Below, one piece after another: positions 1 to 8,098 of a stretch of 64,000 bases of DNA; the stretch's first letter is position 1, and each line of letters starts with the position of its first letter. Location of the stretch: the NCBI RefSeq assembly GCF_004005495.1, contig NZ_RZYA01000014.1, positions 169,810 to 233,809 of the forward strand, read 5' to 3'. Made by a program: the position numbers and the translations under genes. Source of the stretch: Streptomyces antnestii. Lineage in GTDB: Bacteria; Actinomycetota; Actinomycetes; Streptomycetales; Streptomycetaceae. The notes below the pieces were generated by a model. The model was given only the letters and a program-made list of their open reading frames with translations, was not told where the DNA came from and ran no database searches.

Positions 1-254
1 ACATGTTCTTCGCCTCTACGGTGGACGCGATGAGGCGCTTGCAGCGCCAGGTCACGACCATTGGCCTGGCCGGCGTTGCAGGTGGATCTTTGCAGGTGGC
101 CGCCCAGCAGCACGTTGCCATCGCTGAGGCGATCGCTGCCGGCGAGACCGACCGTGCGGAAACTCTCATGGCCGAACACATCGACATGACCGCCCAGCAG
201 TTCAAGCAGGAGATCTGGCGGCGCGTCGTTCCTGGCGACGACACCCGTATGTGA
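1..254 (+). CDS. GntR/FadR-family regulator, C-terminal end (partial)
   Basis: Only the last 83 codons or so are present; the gene enters from the left edge in frame 3. The visible part is a helical C-terminal effector-binding (FCD) domain: a segment ending in QHVAIAEAIAAGETDRAETL followed by MAEHIDMTAQQF is the usual end of FCD regulators, where the His after MAEH normally helps bind a metal or small carboxylic acid. FCD proteins repress catabolic or transport genes and release DNA on binding their ligand. The HTH half lies outside the window, so neither target nor ligand can be inferred. An IS remnant begins about 15 bases after the stop, so downstream neighbours may have been lost. Confidence 0.75.
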   Translation, partial: MFFASTVDAMRRLQRQVTTIGLAGVAGGSLQVAAQQHVAIAEAIAAGETDRAETLMAEHIDMTAQQFKQEIWRRVVPGDDTRM

Positions 255-268
255 CGTTCTGAGCTTCT

Positions 269-735
269 TCAGCGTTGCCGCTCCAGTGTGAGCGCTCGTG
301 CTGCGGCCAGTGCCTGGTTGAGGGTCTTTTCGGTGGGGGTGAGGTCCTGCAGGGGCTTGCGCTTGGTGCCGGTGGTCAACCATGGGCCGCACCGTTGGTA
401 GGCGAGATCGGCCAGGTTGGGGACGCCCTGGCGCTCGCAGATCCGGATGATCCGGTGGGTACGGGCGGAGGTCAGGTCGTGGGTGCGGCCCGGCAGGGCG
501 GGTGAGAGCCACAGCAACCGGCCGCCGGGATCGGTGACGACCTGCACGTTCGCGCCGTGGCGCCGGTGTTTGTGAGAGTAGTCGGTCCGGCCGTCGAGGT
601 CGACGACGCGCTGGTGTAGGCATGGGCGGTGGACTCGCTGATCCCGAACCCGGCGGCGATCTTTGCCAGAGTGGTGTGTTCGCGCAGGTACACCAGTGCA
701 TGCGGCAGGTCGACTACGGCAGGATGGATGACCAA
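269..735 (-). pseudogene. IS5-type (DDE_Tnp_4) transposase, frameshifted remnant
   Basis: Two overlapping minus-strand frames together give one transposase. The upstream frame (from about 735) has the HTH stretch LREHTTLAKIAAGFGISEST. The reading then shifts frame near 600-620 into a frame with VQVVTDPGGRLLWLSPALPG and the catalytic-domain continuation ADLAYQRCGPWLTTGTKRK. The N-terminal HTH and part of the DDE domain are recognisable, but the frame break and short total length make it non-functional. Elements of this type are common in Streptomyces. The remnant separates the GntR gene tail from the exported enzyme gene that follows. Confidence 0.75.
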
Positions 736-736
736 C

Positions 737-796
737 GAGGCCCCCGAGCAATGTGATTGAGACGTCAGACATCTCGGTCAACAGCCCGGGGGCCTC
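737..796. repeat. 10-bp inverted repeat next to the IS remnant
   Basis: GAGGCCCCCG at 737-746 and CGGGGGCCTC at 787-796 are perfect inverted copies 40 bases apart. They lie directly upstream of the transposase remnant, so they are most simply part of the IS end or its leader. Confidence 0.5.
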
Positions 797-846
797 GCTT
801 GTTGCGCTTCACGGCCCATCGCTCGTTCGGTGGCCAACTCGAAGAA

Positions 847-888
847 GCGCACTGATGCTGATGCGCCGGTGCGTCAGCATCAGTGCGC
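847..888. terminator. Very strong 18-bp hairpin
   Basis: Arms 847-864 and 871-888 pair at 17 of 18 positions (GCGCACTGATGCTGATGC against its complement) with a 6-base loop GCCGGT. There is no U-tract, which is normal for Streptomyces terminators. No intact gene ends just before it; it may have terminated a gene displaced by the IS insertion, or insulate the gene starting at 1007. Confidence 0.55.
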
Positions 889-1006
889 ATGGGGTGACTC
901 AAATATTTCGCATCTATTCTTGTGCGCTCCTTGCCAGCCGTGGCACAGTGCAGGCCTCGAAGCAGGTTCCAGTCCCAGACGACAGGTACGTGAGGACGGG
1001 TGTGAC

Positions 1007-3370
1007 ATGCTCAACCGGAGGCACTACATCTCCCTACTGGCGGCTGCCGGCGTCGGTACGAAGCTCGCTCTCGAGCCGAGCCCGGCGCGAGCTCAGTCGA
1101 TTCCCTCGGAGGCCGAGGGTGTCGGCGATCGGGCGGCTGGATTGTTCAAATCTATGCGAGAGCTTCGCGGCTCTCTTCGGGTGTCAGTTCGGAAGTATGA
1201 GGGCACCACGCTGCGCCGGACCCGGGAGTTCGACGGCGACACGTTGATCGATGGCCAGCAGCAGTGGCAGCTGGCGTGGAAAGTGCGACGCATACCCGGC
1301 CGTCAGGGCTGGGACGTCACCCTGACGTGCACTCTGGGGCGGGGAGAAGCGCAGCAAAGCGCGATCTCGGTCGATTTCCCGTTCGAGAACTGGGAGACCG
1401 CGAACTACGTGATGATTCCCGGAATAGTTTATGGCGGCAATCGTTACCATGCCATCGGAAATGGATACAATCCAGACTATCCAGCGGACATGTACTACAA
1501 CCCGCGAGTGGCGACGACGATATCGAACAATCCGCGACTCGCCCTGGACGCCTCCGAGCCCTCACGGATCGAGTTGGAGACCTGCTCGACTGCTGCTCCG
1601 TCGATGAGCTTCTTCTCGCCCAGATTCAAGAAGGGGTGGATCGTCCTCACGGAGCAGGGCACGCGACTGGGAAACAGCGGACTCTCCGTCGAGGAGAGTG
1701 CGAGCAGGGAAAGCTGCAACTTCAGCATTTCGGCACCTGTCGTACGCCGACTGGCCGCCGGATTCGGCGACTTTCGCCCGAGTGGGGACAGCGCGCCGAA
1801 CTGGTCTGCCGACGACTCGGTGTCGATGCGCTTCCAGGTTTTCACTTTCGATGCCGACGGCATCCCGGAACACCTGCAAGAATTCATGGACGTACGAAAG
1901 TCACTGACGGGGGTCACGGTGCCCCGCAACCTGCTTCCGATGAGCAAGTTGGCGGAGCTCGGCACCGACATCTGCCGCGGAAACTTCACCGAGACCCAGG
2001 CTGGAAAGTACTACCTCCCGGAAAACTCGATGGACTTCCAGCTGGGCTGGGTCAGCGGAATGATCAACACCTACCCCATGTTGGCCCTGAACGACGAGAA
2101 GGAGCGCGGTAGGGTCGCAGAGGAACTCGACTTCATCTGCTCTCGTATGCAGGGAAGAAGTGGATTCTTCTTCGGCTACATCGAATCAGGCGGCAAGATC
2201 CGTTCGGAGAAGTCTCACCCGGATTTCCCGGCCGTACAGGCGATGGTGCGCAAGAACGGCGACGTCCTCTTCTGGCTCATCAAGCATTTCATGATCTTGA
2301 AGGCGCAAGGGCATGGCGGGACCATCAAAGAGGCCTGGGAATCGGCCGCTAGCGATCTGGCCGCGGCCTTCGCGCGAACCTGGCGGGGGCGCGGCGAATT
2401 CGGGCAGTACATCGTTCCCGAAACGGGTGAGATAGCCGTCTACAACTCGACCGCCGGAGCCATCGTCCCGGCCGGACTCGCTCTGGCGGCGGAATACTTC
2501 CGGACTCCGAGCTGGTTGGCCGTGGCCGAGGAAGCCGCCGAATTCTACTACGAGCGTCACGTCAAGTCCCGTGGCTTCACCGGTGGCGGATGCGCGGACA
2601 TTTCGCAGGACGCGGATTCCGAAACGGCGTTCGGTCTCCTGGAGACATTCATGGCGCTGTACCAGTACACCAGGAAGAGTGTCTGGCTGGACCGCGCGAA
2701 GGTGCAAGCCGCACTCTGCTCGTCCTGGACGCTTGCGTACGATCCGCAGTTCCCGGCAGGCAGCGATATTGCGCGACTGGAGGGAAGGATGGCCGGCGCC
2801 GTCTGGGCAAGCAGTCAGAACAAGCACGCTGCGCCGGGCGTCTGCACCTCTTCCGCCGACCATCTGTTCAAGCTGTATCGAGCAACCGGGCAGAAGAAGT
2901 ACGCAGAGCTCATCAGCGATATCCAGCACGCTCATGCCGAGGCCGTCAACATGCCGGGGCACATCACAACCGACTACTTGATCGGTTCGAGCATGGAACG
3001 GATCCAGCCCAGCGATGCCGAGGGCAAGGAGAGTATCGGAAAATTCATCTGGACGAGAAACTCCTGGACCGAGACTGACGGCATCCTGATGGCGCTCGAA
3101 CTTCCCGGAATCTACGTCCGGCCCGGGGAAGACATCCTCTTCACGTTTGACCATGTCAGGGTTGAGCGTATCGACGGGAACGTCGGATCCACCGTGCTCC
3201 GCCTGACGAACGACACGCCTTATGCGGCACGGGTGTCGGTGCTGGCGGAAACGGCTCGCCAAGCGTCCCGTCCTCTCGGTTACACAGCATTCCTCGAGTG
3301 GCCTCGAGTCGAAGTTCCGGCCGGCGGAGAGGTCACTGTGAACGTCACGAGCGACGGCAAGGTCACATAG
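1007..3370 (+). CDS. Exported six-hairpin glycosidase-like protein
   Basis: Predicted 787 aa. The ATG at 1007 was chosen because it starts an export signal (MLNRRHYISLLAAAGVGTKL, ending PARAQS), with GAGGAC upstream; the reading frame stays open further upstream but that stretch does not look coding. The N-terminal half is beta-rich (PFENWETANYVMIPGIVYGG). The C-terminal half (about residues 330-690) has regularly spaced amphipathic helices with GWVSGMINTYPMLAL, FWLIKHFMILKA and AFGLLETFMALYQY, resembling an (alpha/alpha)6 toroid of glycoside hydrolases or polysaccharide lyases. I cannot assign a CAZy family. The signal and the neighbouring GH20 gene suggest degradation of an extracellular glycan. 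Confidence 0.6.
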   Translation: MLNRRHYISLLAAAGVGTKLALEPSPARAQSIPSEAEGVGDRAAGLFKSMRELRGSLRVSVRKYEGTTLRRTREFDGDTLIDGQQQWQLAWKVRRIPGRQGWDVTLTCTLGRGEAQQSAISVDFPFENWETANYVMIPGIVYGGNRYHAIGNGYNPDYPADMYYNPRVATTISNNPRLALDASEPSRIELETCSTAAPSMSFFSPRFKKGWIVLTEQGTRLGNSGLSVEESASRESCNFSISAPVVRRLAAGFGDFRPSGDSAPNWSADDSVSMRFQVFTFDADGIPEHLQEFMDVRKSLTGVTVPRNLLPMSKLAELGTDICRGNFTETQAGKYYLPENSMDFQLGWVSGMINTYPMLALNDEKERGRVAEELDFICSRMQGRSGFFFGYIESGGKIRSEKSHPDFPAVQAMVRKNGDVLFWLIKHFMILKAQGHGGTIKEAWESAASDLAAAFARTWRGRGEFGQYIVPETGEIAVYNSTAGAIVPAGLALAAEYFRTPSWLAVAEEAAEFYYERHVKSRGFTGGGCADISQDADSETAFGLLETFMALYQYTRKSVWLDRAKVQAALCSSWTLAYDPQFPAGSDIARLEGRMAGAVWASSQNKHAAPGVCTSSADHLFKLYRATGQKKYAELISDIQHAHAEAVNMPGHITTDYLIGSSMERIQPSDAEGKESIGKFIWTRNSWTETDGILMALELPGIYVRPGEDILFTFDHVRVERIDGNVGSTVLRLTNDTPYAARVSVLAETARQASRPLGYTAFLEWPRVEVPAGGEVTVNVTSDGKVT

Positions 3371-3840
3371 CAAGACTGATCCGCCATCGACCTCGGGGTC
3401 GATCGTCGGGTGTGATCAGGGACACCGCCCGCCATGCCTCTGCCGGCCACCCAGCGATCACGACGCGGGAGGCGGATCGCAAGCGGGGGACGGTGCGCCG
3501 GGCCGGGCCGGGGTGGAGGGCACCGGCACCTTCGGAGCGGGCTTGTCGCGCTATCAAACGCTGTCCTGGCTGCGAGTTACTTCCGGGTGCGACGCACTCG
3601 ATCCTTGCGACCACGTCGGCCTGGGTTGGCGTCGGCTGACGATGCGGGGTCGAGGACCGGTCATGCAGGCCGAGTTCGCCGTCTCCAGCAGGGGCAACCT
3701 GACCAGGCCGGTGCGTACGCACGTGGTCAGCGCATCTCGTCGAGCGAAAACGCATCGGCCCTGGCCTAGTGGACTAGACCAGTTGTGGGTAGTGTCGCCC
3801 ACGCCTCGGACGAGGTTCCACCGAAAGGAGCACACGGACG
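3371..3840. other. Intergenic region, no gene
   Basis: 470 bases between the two exported enzymes. It opens with a small hairpin (3386-3403). Short ORFs in several frames show no family resemblance. It ends with AAAGGAG upstream of the GH20 start. A promoter for the GH20 gene is likely here, but I cannot point to one. Confidence 0.5.
3386..3403 (+). terminator. Short perfect hairpin after the exported enzyme gene
   Basis: ATCGACC (3386-3392), loop TCGG, GGTCGAT (3397-3403): a perfect 7-bp stem starting 15 bases after the stop codon at 3370. Position and shape suit a terminator. Confidence 0.5.
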
Positions 3841-5484
3841 ATGGAGCAACCGAGAATCAGCCGTCGGGGCTTTGTGGTCGCCGGGCTGTCCCTTCCGATT
3901 CTGGCCGGACTTCAGACGAATGCCTTCGGAGATGCCGCTGCTGACGGGAGTGCGCGGCCTGCCACCTCGGTAGCGGCACCGCCGACGGTCCTACCGGCCG
4001 TGCAGAGATTCGACGCGGGAACGGTGGCGAAGGAAATCGTTCCGGCGACGCGCATCGTTCTGCACCCGGACTCGGCAGCGAGTCTGCGGTCGGCAGCGGA
4101 GGTGTTGGCGGAGGAACTGGTGGCCGAGGGGCATCTGTCTCGGGCTCCACAGGTGGTCCTGTCGCGGGACACAAAGCCGCACGACATCGTTCTGAAACTG
4201 GGCGCGGTGGACCAGGTCGACAATCCGGAGGCCTACTCGATCGTCACCGACCAGACGGTCACCGTCACGGCACCGACCGCCGCCGGTGTCTTCTGGGGCA
4301 CCAGGACGCTGGTGCAGGTGCTGCGCAGCGGCATGCCCGTCGGCAGGATCGTTGACTGGCCGACCCTGAGCGAACGGTCATTGATGCTCGACATAGGCCG
4401 GAAGTACTTCACGCCTGACTGGATCAAGGCTCTCATCCGCGAGATGTCGTTCCTGAAGTTGAACACGCTCCAACTCCACATTTCCGAGGGGCTCGGCTTC
4501 CGCGTGGCATGCGAGACGCATCCGGAGATCGTCTCGGAGGAGCACCTTACGAAGACGGAGGTGCGCGAGATCCTGGCATTCGCTAAGAAATGCCACGTAC
4601 GTGTCAATGCGGATGTGGACACTCCCGGTCACATGGACCACATCCTGTCCTTCCACCCCGAGTGCCAACTCGTGCTCGCCAACGGCACTCGGCAGCATGG
4701 TGCGCTGGACTTCAGCAAGCCCGACGCGCGGCGGCTCGTCCACGAGATCGTCGGCGAGATGTGTGACCTGTTCGACGGACCCGTCTTCCACCTCGGCGGC
4801 GACGAGTTCTTCCCAGCCCCGTGGCAGGGGACGGGACCCGATGTCATCTCGGACAGTACAGCTCCGCAACTGCTGCAATACGCACGCGACATGACTGGAA
4901 ACCCGTCGGCGACCGCTCACGACGGATACGAGTTCTACATGAATGAACTCGCCGACCTCGTCCGCTCCAAGGGCAAGACAGCACGTATGTTCAACGACGA
5001 CGTCTACCCGGGAGAAGGGGTGAACCGTGTCGACCCACAGACCCAGGTCGACGTCTGGATACGCTGGAACCCGACAAAACCGAACGCCGGGCAATACGTC
5101 GCCGCCGGACACGAGGTCATCAACTCCAATGGCGACTACCTGTACTTCATCCTCACATCGAACGGTCTTGGGACGGGGCCCTACAAGAACCCGAAGGGGA
5201 TATACGAGCGCTGGACCCCACGGACGTTCATGGGAGCCGCGGGCAGCGCGGGCGACTACCACCTGCCGGAGTACCAACCGGTGTTCGGCGCCCATCTGTC
5301 CGTATGGTGCGACTCACCGCAGTCTATGGGGCAGGACGAGGTGGCCCGGTTGCTGCAGGAGTGGCTGCAGGTGTTCTCACAGCAGACATGGGGCTCTCCC
5401 AAGCCGGTTGCGACACTCGATGAATTCCGGGTCAAGGTCGCGGAACGGGTGGGAACAGCGCCTGTGATCCACATCTGGGACTGA
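3841..5484 (+). CDS. Beta-N-acetylhexosaminidase, GH20, Tat-exported
   Basis: 547 aa. The ATG at 3841 follows AAAGGAG and begins a Tat signal (ISRRGFVVAGLSLPILAGL). After an N-terminal GH20b-like alpha/beta domain (about residues 60-165: SIVTDQTVTVTAPTAAGVFW) comes the TIM barrel, with DIGRKYFTPDWIKALI, NTLQLHISEGLGFRV, VNADVDTPGHMDHIL and the catalytic Asp-Glu pair in FHLGGDEFF (D321, E322). Known GH20 enzymes remove terminal GlcNAc or GalNAc by substrate-assisted catalysis, acting on chitin fragments, glycoproteins or peptidoglycan-derived sugars. The exported neighbour upstream suggests joint glycan breakdown. Function is well supported; the natural substrate is not. Confidence 0.93.
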   Translation: MEQPRISRRGFVVAGLSLPILAGLQTNAFGDAAADGSARPATSVAAPPTVLPAVQRFDAGTVAKEIVPATRIVLHPDSAASLRSAAEVLAEELVAEGHLSRAPQVVLSRDTKPHDIVLKLGAVDQVDNPEAYSIVTDQTVTVTAPTAAGVFWGTRTLVQVLRSGMPVGRIVDWPTLSERSLMLDIGRKYFTPDWIKALIREMSFLKLNTLQLHISEGLGFRVACETHPEIVSEEHLTKTEVREILAFAKKCHVRVNADVDTPGHMDHILSFHPECQLVLANGTRQHGALDFSKPDARRLVHEIVGEMCDLFDGPVFHLGGDEFFPAPWQGTGPDVISDSTAPQLLQYARDMTGNPSATAHDGYEFYMNELADLVRSKGKTARMFNDDVYPGEGVNRVDPQTQVDVWIRWNPTKPNAGQYVAAGHEVINSNGDYLYFILTSNGLGTGPYKNPKGIYERWTPRTFMGAAGSAGDYHLPEYQPVFGAHLSVWCDSPQSMGQDEVARLLQEWLQVFSQQTWGSPKPVATLDEFRVKVAERVGTAPVIHIWD

Positions 5485-5835
5485 CGCGCACGTCGATCGC
5501 AGCCGCTCGGTCCGTCGCCCGAACCGGCGCGTGAGCCCAGGGACTTGCTCAGCGAACGTCGTGCGCGGGCATGAGCCCTCCGCGCAGACGAACCGCCGCA
5601 CTCGCAGCGACACTACGACCAGCTTGCCCGCTGTCGGCAGATCGTGAGGAAACCGCAGGTAGGAACCATGTATTCGCCCCGACCAGTATCCGCACTCCGG
5701 ACTGGCTGCCCGTCCCGCGGTCGCACGAGCCTCGACCCGGACCACCGTGTCGGTCACCTCGACCGACTCCACCAACACGCCCTCGACCGAGGAAAACAGC
5801 AGCTCATCTAGCAGCGGCAGTACATCGCTCACGAC
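5475..5835 (-). pseudogene. ISL3-family transposase, N-terminal remnant
   Basis: The minus strand encodes the start of an ISL3 transposase: VSDVLPLLDELLFSSVEGV, VRVEARATAGRAASPECGYW (a degraded zinc-binding CxxC region), LRFPHDLPTAGKLVVVSLRV and RRFVCAEGSCPRTTFAEQVP. Homology stops after TERLRSTCASV, near 5475, where the 3' end of the GH20 gene begins. The HTH and DDE domains are absent, so this is a truncated dead copy. Confidence 0.75.
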
Positions 5836-6146
5836 GGAGGGCTGTCGACCGCACCGCCATCCAGCCGGGCGATTTTCGGGCGACCCTAACCGCCGCCACA
5901 CGAAGATCAACAGTCGCTCTGCGTACCCAACCACACGAAGTGGACCAGAGCCCTCGTCGACGGCCACGGCGCAGGGAGCATTGTGCCCTCGAACGGCGGC
6001 CGTCCCCCTGCCCGATGGGACACGGCCCTGCCTGCCAGGGTGAGTTCCCCGGCTGGTCCGAACTCCTTTCCTCCACCCCGGGGTTGAGTCTGGCTGTCCA
6101 CCCCAGGATTGATCTCTCCTTGGAGCCCGTCTGCTGAAATGAGTCC
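5836..6146. other. Intergenic region, no gene
   Basis: About 310 bases between the ISL3 remnant and the methyltransferase gene. ORFs crossing it on both strands have no recognisable motif. I see no repeat or hairpin of note. Confidence 0.4.
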
Positions 6147-6788
6147 GTGACTGCCGCGTTGCCCCGCATCTGGCCCAGCCCCGACAACAAGCCGCTCCCG
6201 CCCACAGGAACGGCCGAGGTCTTCCGCGCCTTCGCCCGTGACCTGGCTGCCGGTCGCCGCTCCTGGGACGCCGAGACAGCCCGCTTCATCGCAGCCCAGT
6301 TCGACCAGCTAGCCGCCGAATGGGACACCACCCGTGCCACCGGTCGAGACGACCCTCTGCGCGACGCCCTGGAACGCGGCGGCCCCTTCCCTGACGGTCC
6401 GTGCTTGGAACTCGGCTCGGGAACCGGCCTGTTCACCCCACTGCTCCGCAGAGTCTTCCCACGCGTGATCAGCGTGGACCTCTCTGAGCAGATGCTGCAG
6501 CAGGCCGCGGGACGCTCGCCGTTGCGCGTGCGCGCCGACGCCGTCAGCCTTCCGCTGGCGGACGCCCAGGTCGCGGCCGTGGCAGCCATCGACATGCTGC
6601 TGTTCCCCACGGAAACCGCCCGCGTACTGGCCCCCCACGGCGTGGTGCTGTGGATCAACCAGTTTGGTGAGGACGGGCCACTGTACGTGCCCGCCACAGA
6701 GGTTGCCGCCGCCCTGCCCGGTGACTGGCTGGCCGTCGAGGCCGATGCCGGCTGGGGCAGCTGGGCTGTCCTGCGCCGTGGTCACTGA
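6147..6788 (+). CDS. Class I SAM-dependent methyltransferase
   Basis: 213 aa from a GTG start at 6147. The SAM-binding loop is LELGSGTGLFTPLL, followed by the acidic ISVDLSEQML and a motif II-like stretch SLPLADAQVAAVAAIDMLLF. The N-terminal segment AETARFIAAQFDQLAAEWD is typical of small-molecule methyltransferases (Methyltransf_11/25 type). The substrate is unknown. It converges with the MarR-like gene ending at 6802, leaving only 13 bases between them. No strong ribosome-binding site is visible, so the start is uncertain by a few codons. Confidence 0.8.
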   Translation: MTAALPRIWPSPDNKPLPPTGTAEVFRAFARDLAAGRRSWDAETARFIAAQFDQLAAEWDTTRATGRDDPLRDALERGGPFPDGPCLELGSGTGLFTPLLRRVFPRVISVDLSEQMLQQAAGRSPLRVRADAVSLPLADAQVAAVAAIDMLLFPTETARVLAPHGVVLWINQFGEDGPLYVPATEVAAALPGDWLAVEADAGWGSWAVLRRGH

Positions 6789-6801
6789 ACGACCCGCACC
6801 T

Positions 6802-7266
6802 CTACTGGCAGGGCGTTTCAACCGGCAGGGCGTCAAGGTGGGTGGCGACCCGCTGGAGCAGTTCCATCAGCACCGTGTGCTCCTCGGACGAGAGGCACTC
6901 CATCATCCGAACCCTCAACGCTCCGACCTGCTCGGAAACCCGCTGGTGCCCCCGCCGGCCCTCGCCGGTCAGCGCCACCGAGCCATCGTCAGCCGCGTGG
7001 GCCCAGCCGCGCTCGATGAACCGGTCGACGTACGGGCGCAAGGTCGGCTCGTCGGTGGACAGGAACGCGGCCAAGGTCTCATCGAGTTCGGCGATGGTGA
7101 TCGGGGCGTACGAGATGGTGTTCAACACCTGCCACCCTCGCCGGTTCAGGCCGTCCGTGGCGAACAGCCGGCCCATGCTCTCCTCGATCGCCCCGTCGAT
7201 GTGCTTCAACCAGTAGCCGAGCGGGCGCTGCTCGCGGACGTCGGGCAGCTGAGTCAGGTCGGTCAT
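6802..7266 (-). CDS. MarR-like winged-helix regulator
   Basis: 154 aa from ATG at 7266, preceded by GGGGGT. A TTG four codons upstream is possible but less likely. The sequence has a winged-helix layout: LGYWLKHIDGAIEESMGRLF, GLNRRGWQVLNTI, PITIAELDETLAAF, a recognition region PYVDRFIERGWAHAADDG and wing VALTGEGRRGHQRV, then C-terminal dimerisation helices. MarR proteins usually repress their own and adjacent divergent genes and respond to small aromatic compounds. It is transcribed divergently from a second MarR gene, with 48 bases between the start codons. Confidence 0.8.
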   Translation of the reverse strand: MTDLTQLPDVREQRPLGYWLKHIDGAIEESMGRLFATDGLNRRGWQVLNTISYAPITIAELDETLAAFLSTDEPTLRPYVDRFIERGWAHAADDGSVALTGEGRRGHQRVSEQVGALRVRMMECLSSEEHTVLMELLQRVATHLDALPVETPCQ

Positions 7267-7290
7267 GACAACCCCCAATGCATGCCTTTT

Positions 7291-7307
7291 GACAACTATT
7301 GTAATCT
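7291..7307. promoter_or_regulatory. Operator/promoter between divergent MarR genes
   Basis: The short AT-rich spacer contains the inverted repeat ACAA-CTA-TTGT (7292-7302). It overlaps a possible minus-strand -10 (TACAAT, complement of 7298-7303) and a plus-strand TAATCT (7302-7307). The latter would start transcription close to the ATG at 7315, suggesting a leaderless message. A regulator bound here could control both genes. Confidence 0.5.
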
Positions 7308-7314
7308 AGCATGT

Positions 7315-7788
7315 ATGTCGAAGAAGGAACAGGACAAGGCGATCGCCGACGTCGAACGGGCGATGGTGGCGATCCGCCGCAGCCAGACCCGCCGATCGCT
7401 GGGGCGGTTGGCGCCACCCGACGGCGGCAAGCCGATCGACCCCACGCTGTTCAACGTGTTGGACGTCATCGAGGACCGCGACAAACCGTGCTCCGTCTCC
7501 GACGTCGCCACCGCGCTGGGCGTTGATCAACCGAGGGCGAGCCGACTGGTGCTCCGCACCGTCGAGGAAGGGTGGCTGGACCGCAGGACCGACCCGTCCG
7601 ACGCCAGGCGCACGCTGCTCGCCCTGACCGACTCCGGGCGGGAACAACTCGACCGCACACACCGGTTCCGGCAGGAGATCTTCACGCGGGTGATGGCGGA
7701 CTGGCCGGACGCCGACCGGTCCGAGTTCGCTCGACTCATCACCGCGTTCGTCACCTCCTTCGCTCAAGTGGTCCCCGGCGTCGATTGA
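7315..7788 (+). CDS. MarR-family transcriptional regulator
   Basis: 157 aa. ATG at 7315 (MSKKEQDKAIADVERAMVAI) fits the family; the ATG at 7311 is in another frame. The winged helix is clear: PTLFNVLDVIEDRDKPCSVS, DVATALGVDQPRASRLVLRT (recognition helix), EEGWLDRRTDPSDARRTLLA (wing) and LTDSGREQLDRTHRFRQEIF. It is classical MarR, better conserved than its divergent partner. There is no room for a ribosome-binding site behind the candidate -10, so leaderless translation is likely. It probably controls itself and the divergent MarR gene. Confidence 0.88.
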   Translation: MSKKEQDKAIADVERAMVAIRRSQTRRSLGRLAPPDGGKPIDPTLFNVLDVIEDRDKPCSVSDVATALGVDQPRASRLVLRTVEEGWLDRRTDPSDARRTLLALTDSGREQLDRTHRFRQEIFTRVMADWPDADRSEFARLITAFVTSFAQVVPGVD

Positions 7789-8098
7789 GCTTCCAGGACC
7801 GGTTGGAACTGAGGGTGCATCTGCGTGGACAGGTAGTGGACAGGTAGGGGAACCCCACCGGCGCCGCATCGTGTGCGAATCCTCTCCGGGCCAGGCCTTG
7901 CTCTCGCCCGACCGAACTGGTCCTGAATCGCCGAACCGGTGACAACCCGGTGTGCCCCGAGTCGGTGCGCAAGGTGGCCCGGGAGTGTGTGCGCGTACCC
8001 GCGAGTGGCCCTCTTGCGGTCGCCTGTCGACGGGCGCCGCTTCAGGATCGTCCTGGCGACGCGGCGTGCAGCGCGGCGGGCAGCATGGGAGAGAGTCG
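7789..8098. other. Intergenic region with an 11-bp tandem repeat
   Basis: No convincing gene in 310 bases. GTGGACAGGTA is repeated head to tail at 7825-7835 and 7836-7846. The stretch ends in GGGAGAGAG, the ribosome-binding site for the lipoprotein gene at 8099. Confidence 0.5.
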
